Shown here: in pieces, positions 1 to 12,436 of the stretch | Position numbering within the stretch: position 1 is the stretch's first letter | Layout of the letters: each line of letters starts with the position of its first letter | Assembly (NCBI RefSeq): GCF_002775205.1 | Contig: NC_036456.1 | Span: 18,255,463-18,319,462, forward strand | Source: Xiphophorus maculatus | Taxonomy: Eukaryota > Chordata > Actinopteri > Cyprinodontiformes > Poeciliidae | Direction of reading: 5' to 3' | DNA length: 64,000 nt | Made by a program: the position numbers and the translations under genes | Notes under the pieces: model-generated | Seen by the model: the letters and a program-made list of their open reading frames with translations, nothing else | The model's database searches: none | Told to the model about the DNA's origin: nothing

Positions 1-1235
1 GTGTTGAACAGAGCGACTGAAATCGTTTTCCTAAGTTGTTTTTGCCAGTTTATTTATGGCTTCTACTTGTTCCAGTCAAGCTCATTTGTCGGCAAATGTA
101 ACACACCTGGTCGGGGCTCATAGACGGCGGTATTTACAAAATTTGGAAACAGCTAGCTTAGAAACCGACCCGTTCCTCCTCCCTCCTGACGTGTTGATCA
201 AATTACTGATTTTGCTTGTATTCACACCACATTATTTATGCCACTTTGTCATAAACAGCATGGACCTTACCAGAGGGGCCGCTTTTCATTGGCTGATTCT
301 ACGTGGTCATGTGCGTGGCCGTCTCACAAACACACCGTTAGCTTCCCGTTAGCTAAGTACAGCATAATGGCAGAACTGATACAACTGCTACACCTTGAAG
401 CCTGTCTGCTACACAGTCTTACATTAGCTAAACAGATCAATATGCAACATGTACTGTATCTGACATACACTAAAGATTTTATTTTAGCAGAAAAGGCTTT
501 GGACTAAACTGTTACTCCTGTTAGCCACGTTAGCACCAAGTACAGCTAGTCAATCAACCATGGCTGTGTTCAGGGAAGCGCTGATTAATAATCGAGAAAT
601 AAATATCAAGCCTGGAAACTTGATATCGTAACGGACTGAATGTTATGTTTTTAACGTAATCTTTGCTCGTCTTGCGGGGCGCAGGCGGTTGCCACGGTAA
701 CAGGTGTGCTTAAACTACAAAGAGAGAGAGAGTAAAAAGGTAGGAGTGGTTTTGAGTTGATCACCTGTTCGGGTTATTTTACCTTTGTTTACCTTTGCTG
801 TGGCGCATTACAGCCGCTGTAGTTTCTAAACGTTGGACTAATTACCTCGTTCCTTTGTGAGTTTATGTCATTCACAACAAACATCAACTACAACATATAT
901 ATTTCATAAAATTTTAACAAACAAATGGCTTCTACCGTGGTAATTATGTGAAATTAAATTAATTATATCCCAACTTAAGAAGATTTGCCTTTACCTTCAC
1001 AGAGCTCTTTGGTTCCTCCTATCAGTCTGTAGCTTCTCATATTGACGTCATCAAACCAAATTTCAGATCTACCATAACTGACTGACACCTGCTGGCCTCA
1101 GGTTTGCAACCAGCTTGTGACTGAGAAACCAGTAACCTCCTCCCAGATGATGACATGAACTTGTTAGTTCCTCTGTCCGTTGTAGTAGCTGATATATTGT
1201 GAAAATCCAGTAGAAATGATGCACTAATCAGTCAT
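1..1235. other. No gene recognised; contains an RFX X-box-like site
   Basis: Two open stretches (56-352 and 238-507) show no known domain. GTTGCCACGGTAAC at 688-701 is a near-perfect RFX X-box in a small CpG-rich patch, and a CRE (TGACGTCA) is at 1043-1050. These may belong to the promoter of a gene just left of the window. Confidence 0.4.
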
Positions 1236-1239
1236 GTTT

Positions 1240-1560
1240 ACATAGAAACATGGCGCTGCGAGCCTTTGTTTGTGAGACTTGCGGTCACGTGGGTCGGTTG
1301 TGGGCGGAGCTTGCTGTCCATCACCGCCGCATCTTTCCTCATTAAAAATTATAAAATTACACGACAAGTTTGGTTTGTATCCTTCTCTGTTTGTGCAGCC
1401 GATCGCGCAGCACCTTATGACAATTTTTTTAAAAAGAAGCGATGTCGTGTTACAGATGTTTAGCTTTAAAGGAGCGCGTTGGTTGTTTTAAAGTCCGTCA
1501 TGGCGGAGCGGGCAGAGTTCTGGGGAGCGTGACGTCACGTTCAAAGGGTCAACAGTGGAG
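1240..1560. promoter_or_regulatory. CpG-rich promoter-like island
   Basis: CpG density is well above the surroundings. The stretch contains a CACGTG E-box, a GGGCGG box near 1311, a CRE (TGACGTCA, 1530-1537) and two ATGs in strong context at 1250 and 1500, each followed by a short frame. No TATA box was seen and no direction can be assigned. It could be an orphan or relic first-exon region. Confidence 0.4.
1250..1345 (+). CDS. Small open frame with C2H2-like pattern, doubtful
   Basis: 31 codons starting MALRAFVCETCGHVGRLWAE and ending FPH then TAA. The spacing C-x2-C-x12-H with Leu three residues before the His resembles a single zinc finger, and the ATG has A at -3 and G at +4. No family was recognised, the second His spacing is loose, and no donor extends it. 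It could equally be an upstream frame or chance. Confidence 0.15.
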   Translation: MALRAFVCETCGHVGRLWAELAVHHRRIFPH

Positions 1561-1725
1561 TTAATGTTAACTGGAAACGTACAGGAATGACCTGGTGGGC
1601 CGGTCTGATGATCTTAACTTTGTTGAGGTAGATAATAACGTCAGGGGATAAATTTGCCTTTTACTGAACCGTCTGTTATTCCCAAAGGAGTGTAGAGTTT
1701 CCGAAAGTTGTACTAAAGTACGAGG

Positions 1726-2245
1726 AGCAATACTTCCATATATATTACTCAAGTAAAAGTAAAAAGTAGCCATCCAAGAAATTACTCAAGTAAGAGTAAA
1801 AAAGTATTTGGTAAAAAGTCAAATTATTAATCACTTAATATTTAAAAATGACATCAGATGGACCAAAATATAAAATTAAGTGGAAATTTTGGTATTTTAA
1901 GGAGCAAAATGACAATAATTCATATAAGTAACAAAATCAGGGAAAAAGAAAATGTTTCCAAATCAGTTTCTTTCAATAAAAAAAAGAAAACTTGTGAAAC
2001 TTTAACAAAAACTGCAGGCGTGTGACTTCATCTGGTGAATTTTTTGGTTAAAACATGTCTGTGTTTCATTCAGTGAAGTAGGAAATCCAGAAATTTTATT
2101 CAAATAAGAATAAAAATACTTCATAATAAAATTACACAAGTAATAGTAAAAATTACAGCGTAGTAAAAATTCTCCTAAGTAATGTTCTTCCAAAACGTTT
2201 CCCAGATAAGTGTAATTGAGTAAATGTAACTAGTTACTAACCAAC
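1726..2245 (-). mobile_element. Interspersed repeat family A, copy 1
   Basis: The reverse complement matches the copy at 11270-11745 over about 480 bp. Both share the 'ACTAGTTACATTTACT' start, the 'TACTACGCTGTAATT' core, a long AT-rich middle and an ACTTTTTACT-rich end. Several internal ACTTGAGTAA-like motifs recur in both orientations. Probably a non-autonomous DNA element; no coding capacity. Confidence 0.75.
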
Positions 2246-3665
2246 TCTGGTTATATACAGTCTTATCTTAGTGGGAAAAGCGTCCTCCATTTACCTCCCT
2301 GGATGATAAAAGATATTTCTATTTTATTTCTGTCCTTTAATTATACTGTCAGCAGAACCATCCAGTCGCTTCAGGAAACAGTGAACAATAAATTTCTTCA
2401 AAGTGCTTTAAAAGTGCAAAAACATCTGACTGGACTATTGCATCATAGCTACATTGTTTTCCAGGATGACGACATTTGGGCTGTAAATATCTGAACATCC
2501 ATCGGTTTGAGATTTACTGAAGAGATGAGCTGCAGAGACAAACCGGTCCTGATTTAAAAGCAATCAGAGGCTCGTTGGCGCTCAGTAAATTTATCTACAG
2601 TTGGTCTTATTAAGTTTTTGGTGCATTGCACATGTTTTCAGTGGAGCTGCTGTTTGTGTGCAGCTTGTTCTTTATGTTGGAGTGTCACTTTAGATAAGAC
2701 GTCTTTTTCTCTGCTGCTGATAAACAAAGCCAGGCGACGAGAGCTGAATGCTAACCGCAGCGCAGAGATTATAAACCTTTATATACTGTGTAAGCAGTAT
2801 ATAAAGCAGTGTATGCTGCATGAACATGCTGTCCTTTCTGCACTCCATCATACCAACCAGATTCTTTTTATGGCTTCGTTTACATTTCTTTTTACAAATA
2901 ATCCTTCATGATCATATTTTCTCTACAGCATTATCTACTGTATTTTCCCCTAATATCTTTCTTCTTTACAGCGAATTATCATCTGTCACTAACAGCTCTT
3001 TCTTTCTTTCTGTGTTTATTAATATTGATCCTCTTTGGACTAGATTCATTTTTATTCTTTTTTTGTCTGTTTTCTTCACTTTGTTTTACAGAGAATCTTC
3101 TAAAAATGACTCTGATTGGACTTCCTCATCTATTAAGGCTCTCATTCTTTATCTGCAGTGTAATGGATTCAATCTATTCGCTCACTATACAAGGTCATTA
3201 TAATGTTTTAATTAGGTCCCACGCTTCATAGCGTAATTCATCCTCTCTTGCAGCAGCCCTTTTACTTCTCTTTGCGTCACCTTTTCTCTCTGATTTGACC
3301 TTTCCTCGTCTCTTTGTGACCCACATCCAGTAAAAATGATCAACCATTGTTTCCTAACTTCACCCTCTTTCCTTTCCTTATCCGTCTTTCAGTTTTTCCA
3401 CGCTTGTTTATCCAATCTTCTCATTCCTTCGTTCCTCTCTTCGGGGGATGGATTGATTTTTGCGTTCAGCGTTGCCATAAAACAGAGGCCATCTGCACAC
3501 ATCAGCACCTCCGCTGCGGATGGCCACAAATCAGACACCGAGCGAAACAAGCTCAGCAAAACCAATTATGTCAAAGCTGGCAGCAGTTACCAGGCTAAAG
3601 GATGTAGGGTCCAAGAAGTCAATCGTGATTCAAACATACTTAACAACATCCGTCTTTCAGCTTCG
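2246..3665. other. No gene recognised
   Basis: AT-rich, with T/C-rich stretches around 2900-3100 and 3240-3450. The open frames here lack recognisable domains. Confidence 0.5.
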
Positions 3666-3669
3666 TCCC

Positions 3670-3895
3670 AACGTTGCAGTTTGAACATACAGAAGAGCCC
3701 ACTGCACCGAACCCCACTGAAAACTGAAAATATTGATTTCTGAACTCTTCCTGAGTTAAAACATTAGTATTGTTGTTTCTAAATGAATATGAACTTGTTT
3801 TCTTTGCATTATTTGAGATCTGAAAGCTCTGCATCTTTTTTGTTTTCTCATTTTCTGCTAATAAAAACTAAATTTTTGCTTGAAATTTCAGGTAC
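3670..3895 (-). mobile_element. Decayed DNA-transposon fragment (pair with 43150)
   Basis: The reverse complement is closely similar over about 220 bp to 43150-43375 (shared 'TTTAGAAACAAC', 'ACTCAGGAAGAGTT', 'AATCAATATT' blocks). The 43-kb copy continues into Tc1-like text, so this is probably a fragment of the same transposon. Confidence 0.6.
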
Positions 3896-4079
3896 ATGCC
3901 AGTAAAAGAATAAAAGGACAATGTTCATTTTACTCAAACACATACCTATAAAAAATAAAATCAGAGAAACTGATTGTCCAGAGCTGTTCATGCTGAGTGA
4001 AACGGCTGTTCAATCCTCTATTAGGATGTTGAGATAGAGCTGATTGATAAACGATATGAATATTTGGACCTGTTTGTTC

Positions 4080-4690
4080 TTTTGCTGGACGATAAATTGT
4101 CACAGAAGTTATTGTGATAAATGATAATATTGTTGTTTTGAGACTATTTTTAAGCAGTAAAGTATAATAATGCAAGAACACATTCTCAGAGATTAACGTT
4201 TATCACTAGAAGACATTAAATATCCAAAATAAGTCAACAAAACAACAAATAAAATGAATTATGAAGTCTCTGTAAATAAAATTGTCCTTCAAATAGAAGG
4301 TTAGTTGAGACCAAAACACCAAACTGAAAACTTTTATCATCCAGTTTTTGGTGGAAAGAGAAAAACAATAAATCATGCAAATAGAAATTATTAAGCTTTC
4401 TTTCATTTATCTAGGAATATATACATATCTCAAAATATATTTTCCTCGTCAGACATATAAGAATTAGATTATGCAGGAGAAATTAATGGATTAGCCGCTA
4501 ACTACTAATATTTGTGCGGCTGAAGCTGAAAAATGAAAAAAAAAGTGACTGGGCCAATTTCTGATATCTGGACGACAAAACTACAAATAGTGATTTGTTC
4601 TAAATCGTAATATATTTTGATATCGACAGATATGAAATATATTATCATAATGACAGTATTTTTTCCCATACTGCCCAGCCTTATGTAAAG
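4080..4690 (+). mobile_element. Interspersed repeat family B, copy 1
   Basis: Starts around a 'GACGATAAATTGTC' block and shares ordered blocks with copies at 7575 and 38400: 'AATGATAATATTGTTGTTTT', 'TCAACAAAACAACAAATAAA', 'GAAGTCTCTGTAAA'. It ends in a 'ATATATTATCATAATGACAG'-like stretch. AT-rich and non-coding. Confidence 0.65.
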
Positions 4691-4699
4691 GTAAAGGAA

Positions 4700-5585
4700 A
4701 TGTGTGTTAATTGGGTTTTTCAGAAGCTCAACTCAAAAGCTGAACGAGATTTTAAAGATACTACATTTAACATCCATTATAATGTCTGAATGATTGTTTT
4801 TCTCCACAAAAGCTCGTTTTGTGCAGGCAGCAGCAGCAGGTTAAGAACAGTCAGCTTGGCACAAACGCTCATTCTTTATTCCTAATATCATATTTCATAA
4901 CACGGTATCCTAGACGGAGAATATCAGAAAGAAATGTTCAGAAATTAAACATTTATGCCTCCCCTCTCCTCCTCTGTCTGGCTCTTACACACAGAGTAAA
5001 GCAGTGGTGCGTGACGGACCGAAGGACCTCCAAAGGTCAGAGAGGAACGGAGAGCTGCTTCTAAAACACAGACACACACACCTGCACTGCCTCCAGATGC
5101 CCATGCAGAGACCTGTGGCTTGTGCTGCACAGACCAGCAATAGCAGAACGGTCAGAAGTGATGAGCAAGCTGACAATCTCACAAAGACCACACAGAGTCA
5201 CACCTCTCAGTCTGGTGGAAACGGCAGCGCTCTGAGTGGGGAGCCAGTGACTCACTGCTGCAGCTGACGGCCTGTTTGACGGGCTGCAGTGCCAAAGGAG
5301 GGAGTCAATAACCGAGGTGCGCTCACAGATTTAAAAATGCATGAGCAGGTCAAACAGTGGGGCTCTGAATCCAGTGTTACTGGAGAGATGACTCATGCCT
5401 GTCGGCAGACTCTGTGCACAACTGGAAGCTTGACTTTGCCACCATCTGGCCGTCTGACCCGTTCGCTCTCTGTGCTCGCTGCAGAAGGACAAAATGTTTC
5501 TGCTAGAAACTCAGAAACTGATAGCATTACTTTTAATTCTGCGGCCAACGTTTCTCCCGGAGAGCGGCTCGAATGATTTGTAGAC
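4700..5585. other. No gene recognised
   Basis: A moderately GC-rich patch around 5000-5570 gives overlapping open frames on both strands (for example a hydrophobic minus-strand frame at 5191-4985) but no ATG-started, domain-bearing gene. CA-type simple sequence is minor. Confidence 0.45.
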
Positions 5586-5587
5586 CT

Positions 5588-6245
5588 TAAAGCGGGGTAT
5601 CAAACTCGTCTTCATTTTGGGCTGTATCGAACGTCTGAATGTTCTTAAAGGGCCGGTTGTGCCAGGATGTTTTGATAAAACCAACTAAGCCACATGTGTC
5701 AACACTCAAGGAACAGGGGCCAAATCTGGCAGCTTTTTCGGTTTCCTTTAGACTCCAAATTACATCAATAAGTTCCTCCAGTTTTTCACAAATCTGCAAA
5801 ATTCACACAAAATCAACAGATCCCCACATTGTTTCAGATTTTACTGCAGATTTTTCTTAAAATTGGGCGAAAACATTAAGTTTAAGTGACTGCTGTCTCA
5901 GCCTTACTTGATGTCAAGTCGTAGTCCGTGATCGACACGGCAAGTAATAAAAAGTTACATTTAGCATCCTACTTTACCGCAAGCATCATAAAAATTCCTC
6001 ACAAATATTTATAACTTAGCACCACAAAATCTATGATTTTGATAGCAAAAAATAAAAAATAACACAAAAACAATCAAGAAACTGTGGATGAACTGACCAG
6101 TGTGAAAGGATGTTAAATGTTATTTAATTTTAAGAAAATCTTATTGAATGCTGAAACAACCAGCTATTTATTGATATTTTAACAGTTTAGTGGGTTTTAT
6201 CAATACGTTCTGGCCCTTTAAGAACGTTCAGATCCAGGATTTTGT
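5588..6245. mobile_element. Foldback MITE-like repeat
   Basis: Left side has GAATGTTCTTAAAGGGCCGG and right side its inverted counterpart GGCCCTTTAAGAACGTTC about 560 bp away, with an AT-rich non-coding interior. The 'TATCAAACTCGTCTTCATTT' opening resembles a common fish hAT-like repeat. Confidence 0.55.
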
Positions 6246-7570
6246 GAATGTTTTTTTTTTTTTGGCTCCCAGTTATAAACAATAACATGCAGGGGGTTTT
6301 ATAACAACTGAAAGTAACATATTATGCAATAAAATGCCACTATGTGCCTGGAAAATTCACAACACCGCCCCTTTAAAGGTAAAACTGTGTTTGCCTGTGA
6401 GTTAGGCGGTAGTTGGGTTTTATAAGAGAAATACAAGCAGTGACAAGTTTGTAACAGAGAGCATATCAGCTAAATAGTTTCTCCAAGAACTTTTTTGTGT
6501 GCAGCCAGCACCATTTGGTCTCTTGTGCCCACAGGAGCGCTCGGCGTCAGCGGGTGACAAGTCTGACTATAAGTCATGTAAGCGTTGATGTCTTTGCTCC
6601 GACGGCGCTGGAGGTTTTAGCTCCTGCTGACGGCGGACTTCATCAGCGTCTCTCACACAAACTCTGTTGAGTCCTCTGATGAATCACTTCTGTCTGCGAT
6701 GCAAAGATGCAGCTGAAACATTCGGCTGCATCTTTACGTTCGTCTGAGTGAGACTCCTGCGTGTCTCGGACTCGTTTCGCTCCGTCAGAGGTCATTAGGG
6801 GAGACTGTTGAGGCCGCCCATGGTACCAAACATGCCGGCACGCTAACGTTGTCAGCACCAAACATTCACATCAAGGACTTTTCATCACAGAAGAAGACAG
6901 AATTGGTGCACAATTAACCGCCTGCATGTAGTTAATGGTGGCTGCTGGACGTGATTTTCTCCTTAACTCCCCAAAAAATTTATTAGAAATCGATCAAGCT
7001 TAAAAATAAACCAAATATCAGAACTGTGGGGTATTCCCAAAGGTCGCAGCTAAAAGGCTCTTCAGGTTTGTGATTCTTAACAGCAGAAAAACACAATCAA
7101 TATTTCACCGTTATACTCTGGACTCGGACGATATGGATTGTCCTCGAGCCACAAATCTGCAGTCCTGCCAATATCTCCTTCACCGAAACCTGAGGAGCAT
7201 TTAGACTGAGCGACTTCTTCTCAGTGCAGCCTGGAGAACAAAATCTGAACTCAGAATAGCATAATAACAAGATACTGGGGTGCAAACTGATCCCAGCTTT
7301 AGCAGGGATTTTAAAACACATTACAAATACCAAACAGCAGCGCACGTGAAGCCTGATAATTACTGAACTGGTTTCATTTTTACAAAGTAGACTGACTTTT
7401 TTCCATTTCTCTACTCGTCTTAACAAATTTCATATAATTTCCTAGAACTTAAGAGGAGAAAACTAAAATGTAAATTTCAAAAGTTCAAATTACTGACTCT
7501 GCACAGATGAGAGTAAATTCAACAGTTAAATGTAACATAAAAAGGTGCAAACTCATCTTGTCATGATAAC
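6246..7570. other. No gene recognised
   Basis: Includes a short piece 'CACCGCCCCTTTAAAG' near 6365 resembling a repeat end, and a 109-codon minus frame at 7426-7097 without recognisable domains. Confidence 0.45.
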
Positions 7571-7574
7571 AAAT

Positions 7575-7870
7575 TTTGCTGGGCGATAAATTGTCCCAGT
7601 AATTATCGCGCTAAACGATAATATTGTTATTTTGAGACCATTTTCAAGTAATATAGTTCAAGTTCGCCCTCTCAAAGACCAATAAACTTTAATTTAGTAA
7701 AGAACACTTAGGACTGGAACTGGAAGATATTTCAAATATGCAAAATAAAACACAACAACCAAAAACAGTAAATAAAATGGAAATAAAACTCATTTACAAA
7801 CCATAAATAAAATGGATTAGGAACTGTCTGTAAACAGCAGAAAAACCTTTGAGCTTGTTTTAATTTTTAA
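7575..7870 (+). mobile_element. Interspersed repeat family B, copy 2
   Basis: Shares 'GGGCGATAAATTGTC', 'AACGATAATATTGTTATTTT' and the following 'CAAAATAAAACACAACAACC' layout with the copies at 4080 and 38400. Truncated relative to the first copy. Confidence 0.65.
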
Positions 7871-7884
7871 TTTATATGCGATTC

Positions 7885-7930
7885 ACTGTCAAGAATTCTC
7901 TATTGATCCCAAAGGAAAATTGAATTAAAT
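7885..7930 (-). mobile_element. LINE-type 3' tail scrap
   Basis: 'TTCTCTATTGATCCCAAAGG' is the reverse complement of the AATTTCCTTTGGGATCAATA type end typical of fish LINE copies. Only tens of bases are recognisable. Confidence 0.35.
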
Positions 7931-9655
7931 TATTATAAATTATTATGACAGGCTTAGTGTAGACCTTCAATTTAAAGGAATTTAATTCATTTGATTGGTT
8001 CATTATTCCAGTAATCATCCAGTTCAGTTTGGAAAACAGTTTGGAAAGTAATGGGAGAAATTCACCAACCCAAAACATTTTCATTTCCTTCTTAACTCAT
8101 CGTTTTTTTTTCTATTTGGTCGTTTGGATTAATATTTAGATTCAGGCTTAGCTTCATTTTTAAAGCAGAAGCTGTCCTCACCTTCAGGCAAATATGTGTT
8201 TGTACTTTACTACAAGTTAACCAATAAATCCAAACTCACATTTTACCTGCTAATAAAAATAAAAACAGTCTCTGAATGTAATGTCGTCCATATATTCCAT
8301 ATATCTTCCCTTGGACTCCCAGGAGCATTTATATAATAATCTCTAGGAAAAACACAACATGCATTAATTATGTAACATATGCACCAGTAACATTTGAGCA
8401 GTTCCCATCTGCTCTCTGTTAAAGCATCTTGAGCTGCAGCCCGGCTTTACCTACACAAACTGTGGTTTCTACACTCATGCAGCCATCGAACCAAAGTTAA
8501 TCCATATTTCCTGCTGTGTTAATGTGTCAGCAGCACAGACATATTTAAGGAGCCGTAGCACAATGCAGCGCTGCTTTTTGCAGGCTTACGCAGCTACACG
8601 GCTTATTATTACCTTTAATGTAGTGATTTAACATCTTAAAACACCTCTAGCAATTTTATATTTAGCTCGCAAGACGCCAGACTTGCTGTTATTTCTTTAA
8701 ATGGTTTTGATCGACATCCCTTTAAGACTTTTCATGATATTTTTGTAGTTTCTTGTTGGATTTTGATAACCCAGTGTTTTGTTTTTTTTAACAAACACAG
8801 GTGAAGAAGTAAAGGAAACGCTAGAGAATATTTTTCATATGATAGTTCGGTTGATTCTATTTGATTGGGTCTCAAAATGGCAACTTTTGTTACATTCTCT
8901 GCTGTTTGCTTTCACACTGCACTCTGTCAAACGATCCAAATCCTTTGAAAAACCAGTTCCCCTCCTCGCCTGTGGTGGCGCTGCATCAAGAACCACTGAA
9001 GGTACCGACACGAAAATCTCTGAAAATGAGATGAACGCAACTTCCATGTTCCCTAAATGTAAACAAAAATGAAGTAGCGTCAGATTTTAGTGATAGTAGG
9101 ATTTCTGTTTTGTCTTCCATAAAACTCCACAAGCCATTTATCCTGTTAGCACTATGCAGACATTTGTTTTGGTTGTATTTACCCAGAATTCCCTGCGTTT
9201 TAGTCAACTTCCTCCTTTTGGAGCGGTGGTGCTTTGCATCCGCATGTTGCACAAGGCAGATTAAAGACTGAACTCATGACTGAACTTAGAAATGTATTGA
9301 CTTTTAAGCATCTATCTTATATCTTCTTCCTTTTTTCATCTCCTTTTCTTTTTTTTCTTATCTTACACTTCTTTTTAGATCCAAGAACATTTTACTATAA
9401 CTTTATATGTGACACAAAAAAACTATTTGAAGGTGATTTCCTAGATGAAATCTATAAAATCACCTTCTTGGTGCTAAAATGCTATTTTCTGTCTGCCTGT
9501 GTTATTCTTTGTGTTATCTGTTCACAGATTCAACTAAAAAATAGTAAAAAACTTTTTATGTTCTGATAAAACATTATTTAAGTCCTTGAGTTTAGAAACC
9601 TCATAAAGAAAAACGGTCGAAATGAGAACAATAGAAAAAGACACATTTAAAAGAA
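7931..9655. other. No gene; one probable repeat at about 8880-9240
   Basis: The patch with 'CCTGTGGTGGCGCTGCATCA' near 8970 resembles a common fish interspersed repeat. The remainder is AT-rich with no domain-bearing frame. Confidence 0.4.
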
Positions 9656-9657
9656 AG

Positions 9658-10048
9658 GATAGATACATATAGATATATACAGAGGTAGATAGATATAGAG
9701 ATATAGCTATATAGAGATAGACTCATAGAGAGATATTGATAGGTCTAGAGATATAGATCTATAGATGGACATATAAATATATAGAGAGATATATATCGAT
9801 ACATAGAGAAAGGTAGACGGATATAGATATATAGATAGATAGAAATAGATAGGTCTAGAGATAATTGTAGAGATAGATATAGAGATATAGAGATATAGAG
9901 ATAGACAGGTAGATAGATCGATACAGGCATAGAGAGAAATGGATAGATGTAGAGATATAGCTATATAAATATAGACATAGATATATAGATATAGATAAAT
10001 AGAGATATAGATAGATAGATGTAGTTATATAGATATAGATAGATAGAC
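9658..10048. repeat. Imperfect GATA/GATATA array (~390 bp)
   Basis: Continuous AGATAT, GATAGA and TATAGAGATA motifs with scattered substitutions and no perfect long core, indicating an old array. Spurious Ile/Ser/Tyr/Leu-rich frames arise on the minus strand. Confidence 0.9.
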
Positions 10049-11268
10049 TTTGTATGTCCAAAGCAATACAATGACATGTTACTGGCAGCAACATGTCAGA
10101 CAATAAATCACAGTGCAAATTTGCTCAAATTATAAAAACTACATTTAAAAGCAAATACATTATATACATTTCTGTCTAAAGGTCAGTGAATTTGCATGCT
10201 CTGTTATTGTTCCAGGGTTTAATCTGCCTTGGAAACATGATATAAACAAATGGGAATATTTCCACAGTCCTTTACATCCATTTAAAAATGTGAAAGTTGA
10301 CAACAGCAAATCCAGCAGCAGATCGTTTAGGAACAAGATAACTGCTAACACGTCATCTGCTTCTGCATATAACTGCATGTTGGAGAATGAAAGTCAAAGG
10401 GAGGAGAGTTAAACAAAGAGAGATTAGAGAGCAGGTCCGTTACTGTTGCTATGGTGATTAACGAGATACAAAATTCCTGACCGTTAGGGGTTAAGAGAGG
10501 AGTGGGTGACTCTGAGTGAGAGACAGTGAGAGATAAAACCAGAGAAACTCTCAGGGAAATGAGTCCCGTCTAAAACCCTTCGGCTGGTTTTTCCATCCCT
10601 GGATCAATCGGGGACAACAAATTAGCTGTTAGGGAAGTTCAGCAAACACACACAAAGCGAGCAGAGGCGGTTTTAGAGTAAATCTTAAAGAAACTGACTC
10701 CCTGCGTGCCTGCCCGTCACTTCTCTTTGAATATATGAATTAAACTGTGACGTTTGGCCGCCAGCTCCTGGCAGCGACGCTCGGAGAAGAGGAAAAGGTC
10801 TGCCAGAGGACGGAGGAAAACACCGACTGTAGAGGATTATGGACAGATTTGAAGCTACAAATGAGAAACAGAGAAACAAACAATCGATTCGGTTCTAGAT
10901 ATGATGCCCGTAAGTGGAGATTTACACACCTAATTCCCAGCTTTAATGTAAACTTGAGAAATATCAACTTTCCCACACGCAAACAAACCTGTACAGCAAT
11001 GATCATTTTTAGCTCTTCTTTTATTTTTGCAATACGAAGTCATTAAAAAGCCTGAGAAATCCACATGTGCAGCAGCAAAAGTTTTGCTTTGCAGAGGCAT
11101 CAAACACACTTCTAGGATTTACTGAGAAATAGATAAATCGGTGGAAATGTTGGAAAATCATCACAATAAAGCAGCTAAATTAGAACAAAAACTAAATTCA
11201 GGAAATCATAAGGTGGATGTTTAAACCTGAAGGGACAAACTTTGTGGTCAGGGAGGTTTTAGAGTCGG
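10049..11268. other. No gene recognised
   Basis: Mixed AT-rich DNA. A 99-codon frame at 10747-11046 and its antisense shadows carry no recognisable domain. Confidence 0.45.
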
Positions 11269-11269
11269 A

Positions 11270-11745
11270 CAGTAACTAGTTACATTTACTTGAGTAGCTT
11301 TTTGAAAATAATTACTTTCAGGAGTATTTTTTACTACGCTGTAATTACTTGAGTAATTTTACTAAAAGGTAGTTCTCCTCTTTAGTAAAATTTCTGGATT
11401 TTCTATCCACTGAATGAAGAACAATCATGTTTTAACCAAAAATTCACCAGAAACAAACACACACCTGCACTTTTTGTTAAAGTTTCTTTTGTCTTCAACT
11501 AACAAAAACTGATTTAGAAACGTTTTTCTTTGGTCGGATTTTGTTATTTTATATTTATGTTATTTATATGAATCAGTTTGGTGATTAAAATACCAAAATG
11601 GCCACATAACTTTATATCCTTTGGTCTGTCTGATTATATAATTTTTAAATATGAAATTTCTGAGTTTGCTCAGTACTTGAGTAAACTTTTTACCAAATAT
11701 TTTTTTACTCCTGCTTTCTTTGACGGCTACTTTTTACTCCACATG
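11270..11745 (+). mobile_element. Interspersed repeat family A, copy 2
   Basis: Direct-orientation partner of 1726-2245, sharing 'AACTAGTTACATTTACTTGA' at its start and 'TTTTTACCAAATA' and 'GGCTACTTTTTACT' near its end. Confidence 0.75.
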
Positions 11746-11794
11746 TATCAGGCTTTTTTCTGTTAATTTGTTGCATTTGTTTTGTATGCTATAC

Positions 11795-12436
11795 TGCAAG
11801 GATGTCCAAATTTTTTACCACATGAGCCAAAAATGTCAACCCAAAAGTTGTTACTGGCCCAAAAAAACAAGTTAAAATCAATCAAATAAAGTAGCCAGAT
11901 ATTTATTATGGATCCAAAACTTGAGAGAAACTTTTACGATGGTGTATTAGGGCCAACAAAGATTTAAAAAATGGAGTACATTTCCACTAACAACTCAAAA
12001 ATTTTGTGATTAATTTTCAACATTTTAAATTCAGAACCTTCCTAGTTTTTTCTAGAAAATTTCTGAAATTATTTTTATTATTTTATCAGAGATTAACTAC
12101 TTATCATTGCTTTAATTTTACAAGTTTGCTGTATTAAGAGAAAGACCTCTAGTTTTCAGTTTCTTTTGAGCTTAATTGAATACATTTATTTTCAGTAATA
12201 TTAACAGGATTTGGGTCATTTCTTTCCAAAACCCTTGCTATATTTAGTCAAGTCTGTGCAAAGCTTTTCAGTAAAAGAAAATGATGTTGGTAATAATTTT
12301 ACCCTGATTACAAATTAAATCTCCATTTGCATCTATAGGCCAAATTTGAATCATTTTTAATTGCAGCTGTGGGCCGCACAAATCAGTCCAAGAGCCACAA
12401 GTGGCCCACGCGCCGCATTTGGACACTCTACAGTAA
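11795..12436. mobile_element. hAT-like MITE
   Basis: Ends are inverted and similar: CTGCAAGGATGTCCAAA on the left and TTTGGACACTCTACAG on the right. The right part has the 'GTGGGCCGCACAAATC' text of a common fish hAT-derived repeat. No clear target duplication; non-coding. Confidence 0.55.

Noticed and set aside
3336..3743. 135-codon plus frame
   Set aside because: Ends inside a transposon fragment; no recognisable domain.
4985..5191. Signal-peptide-like minus frame
   Set aside because: Begins at GTG with no in-frame ATG before a stop; cysteine-rich part is from a short GT stretch. No family match.
9745..10118. Ile/Ser/Tyr/Leu-rich minus frames
   Set aside because: Translation of the GATA array only.
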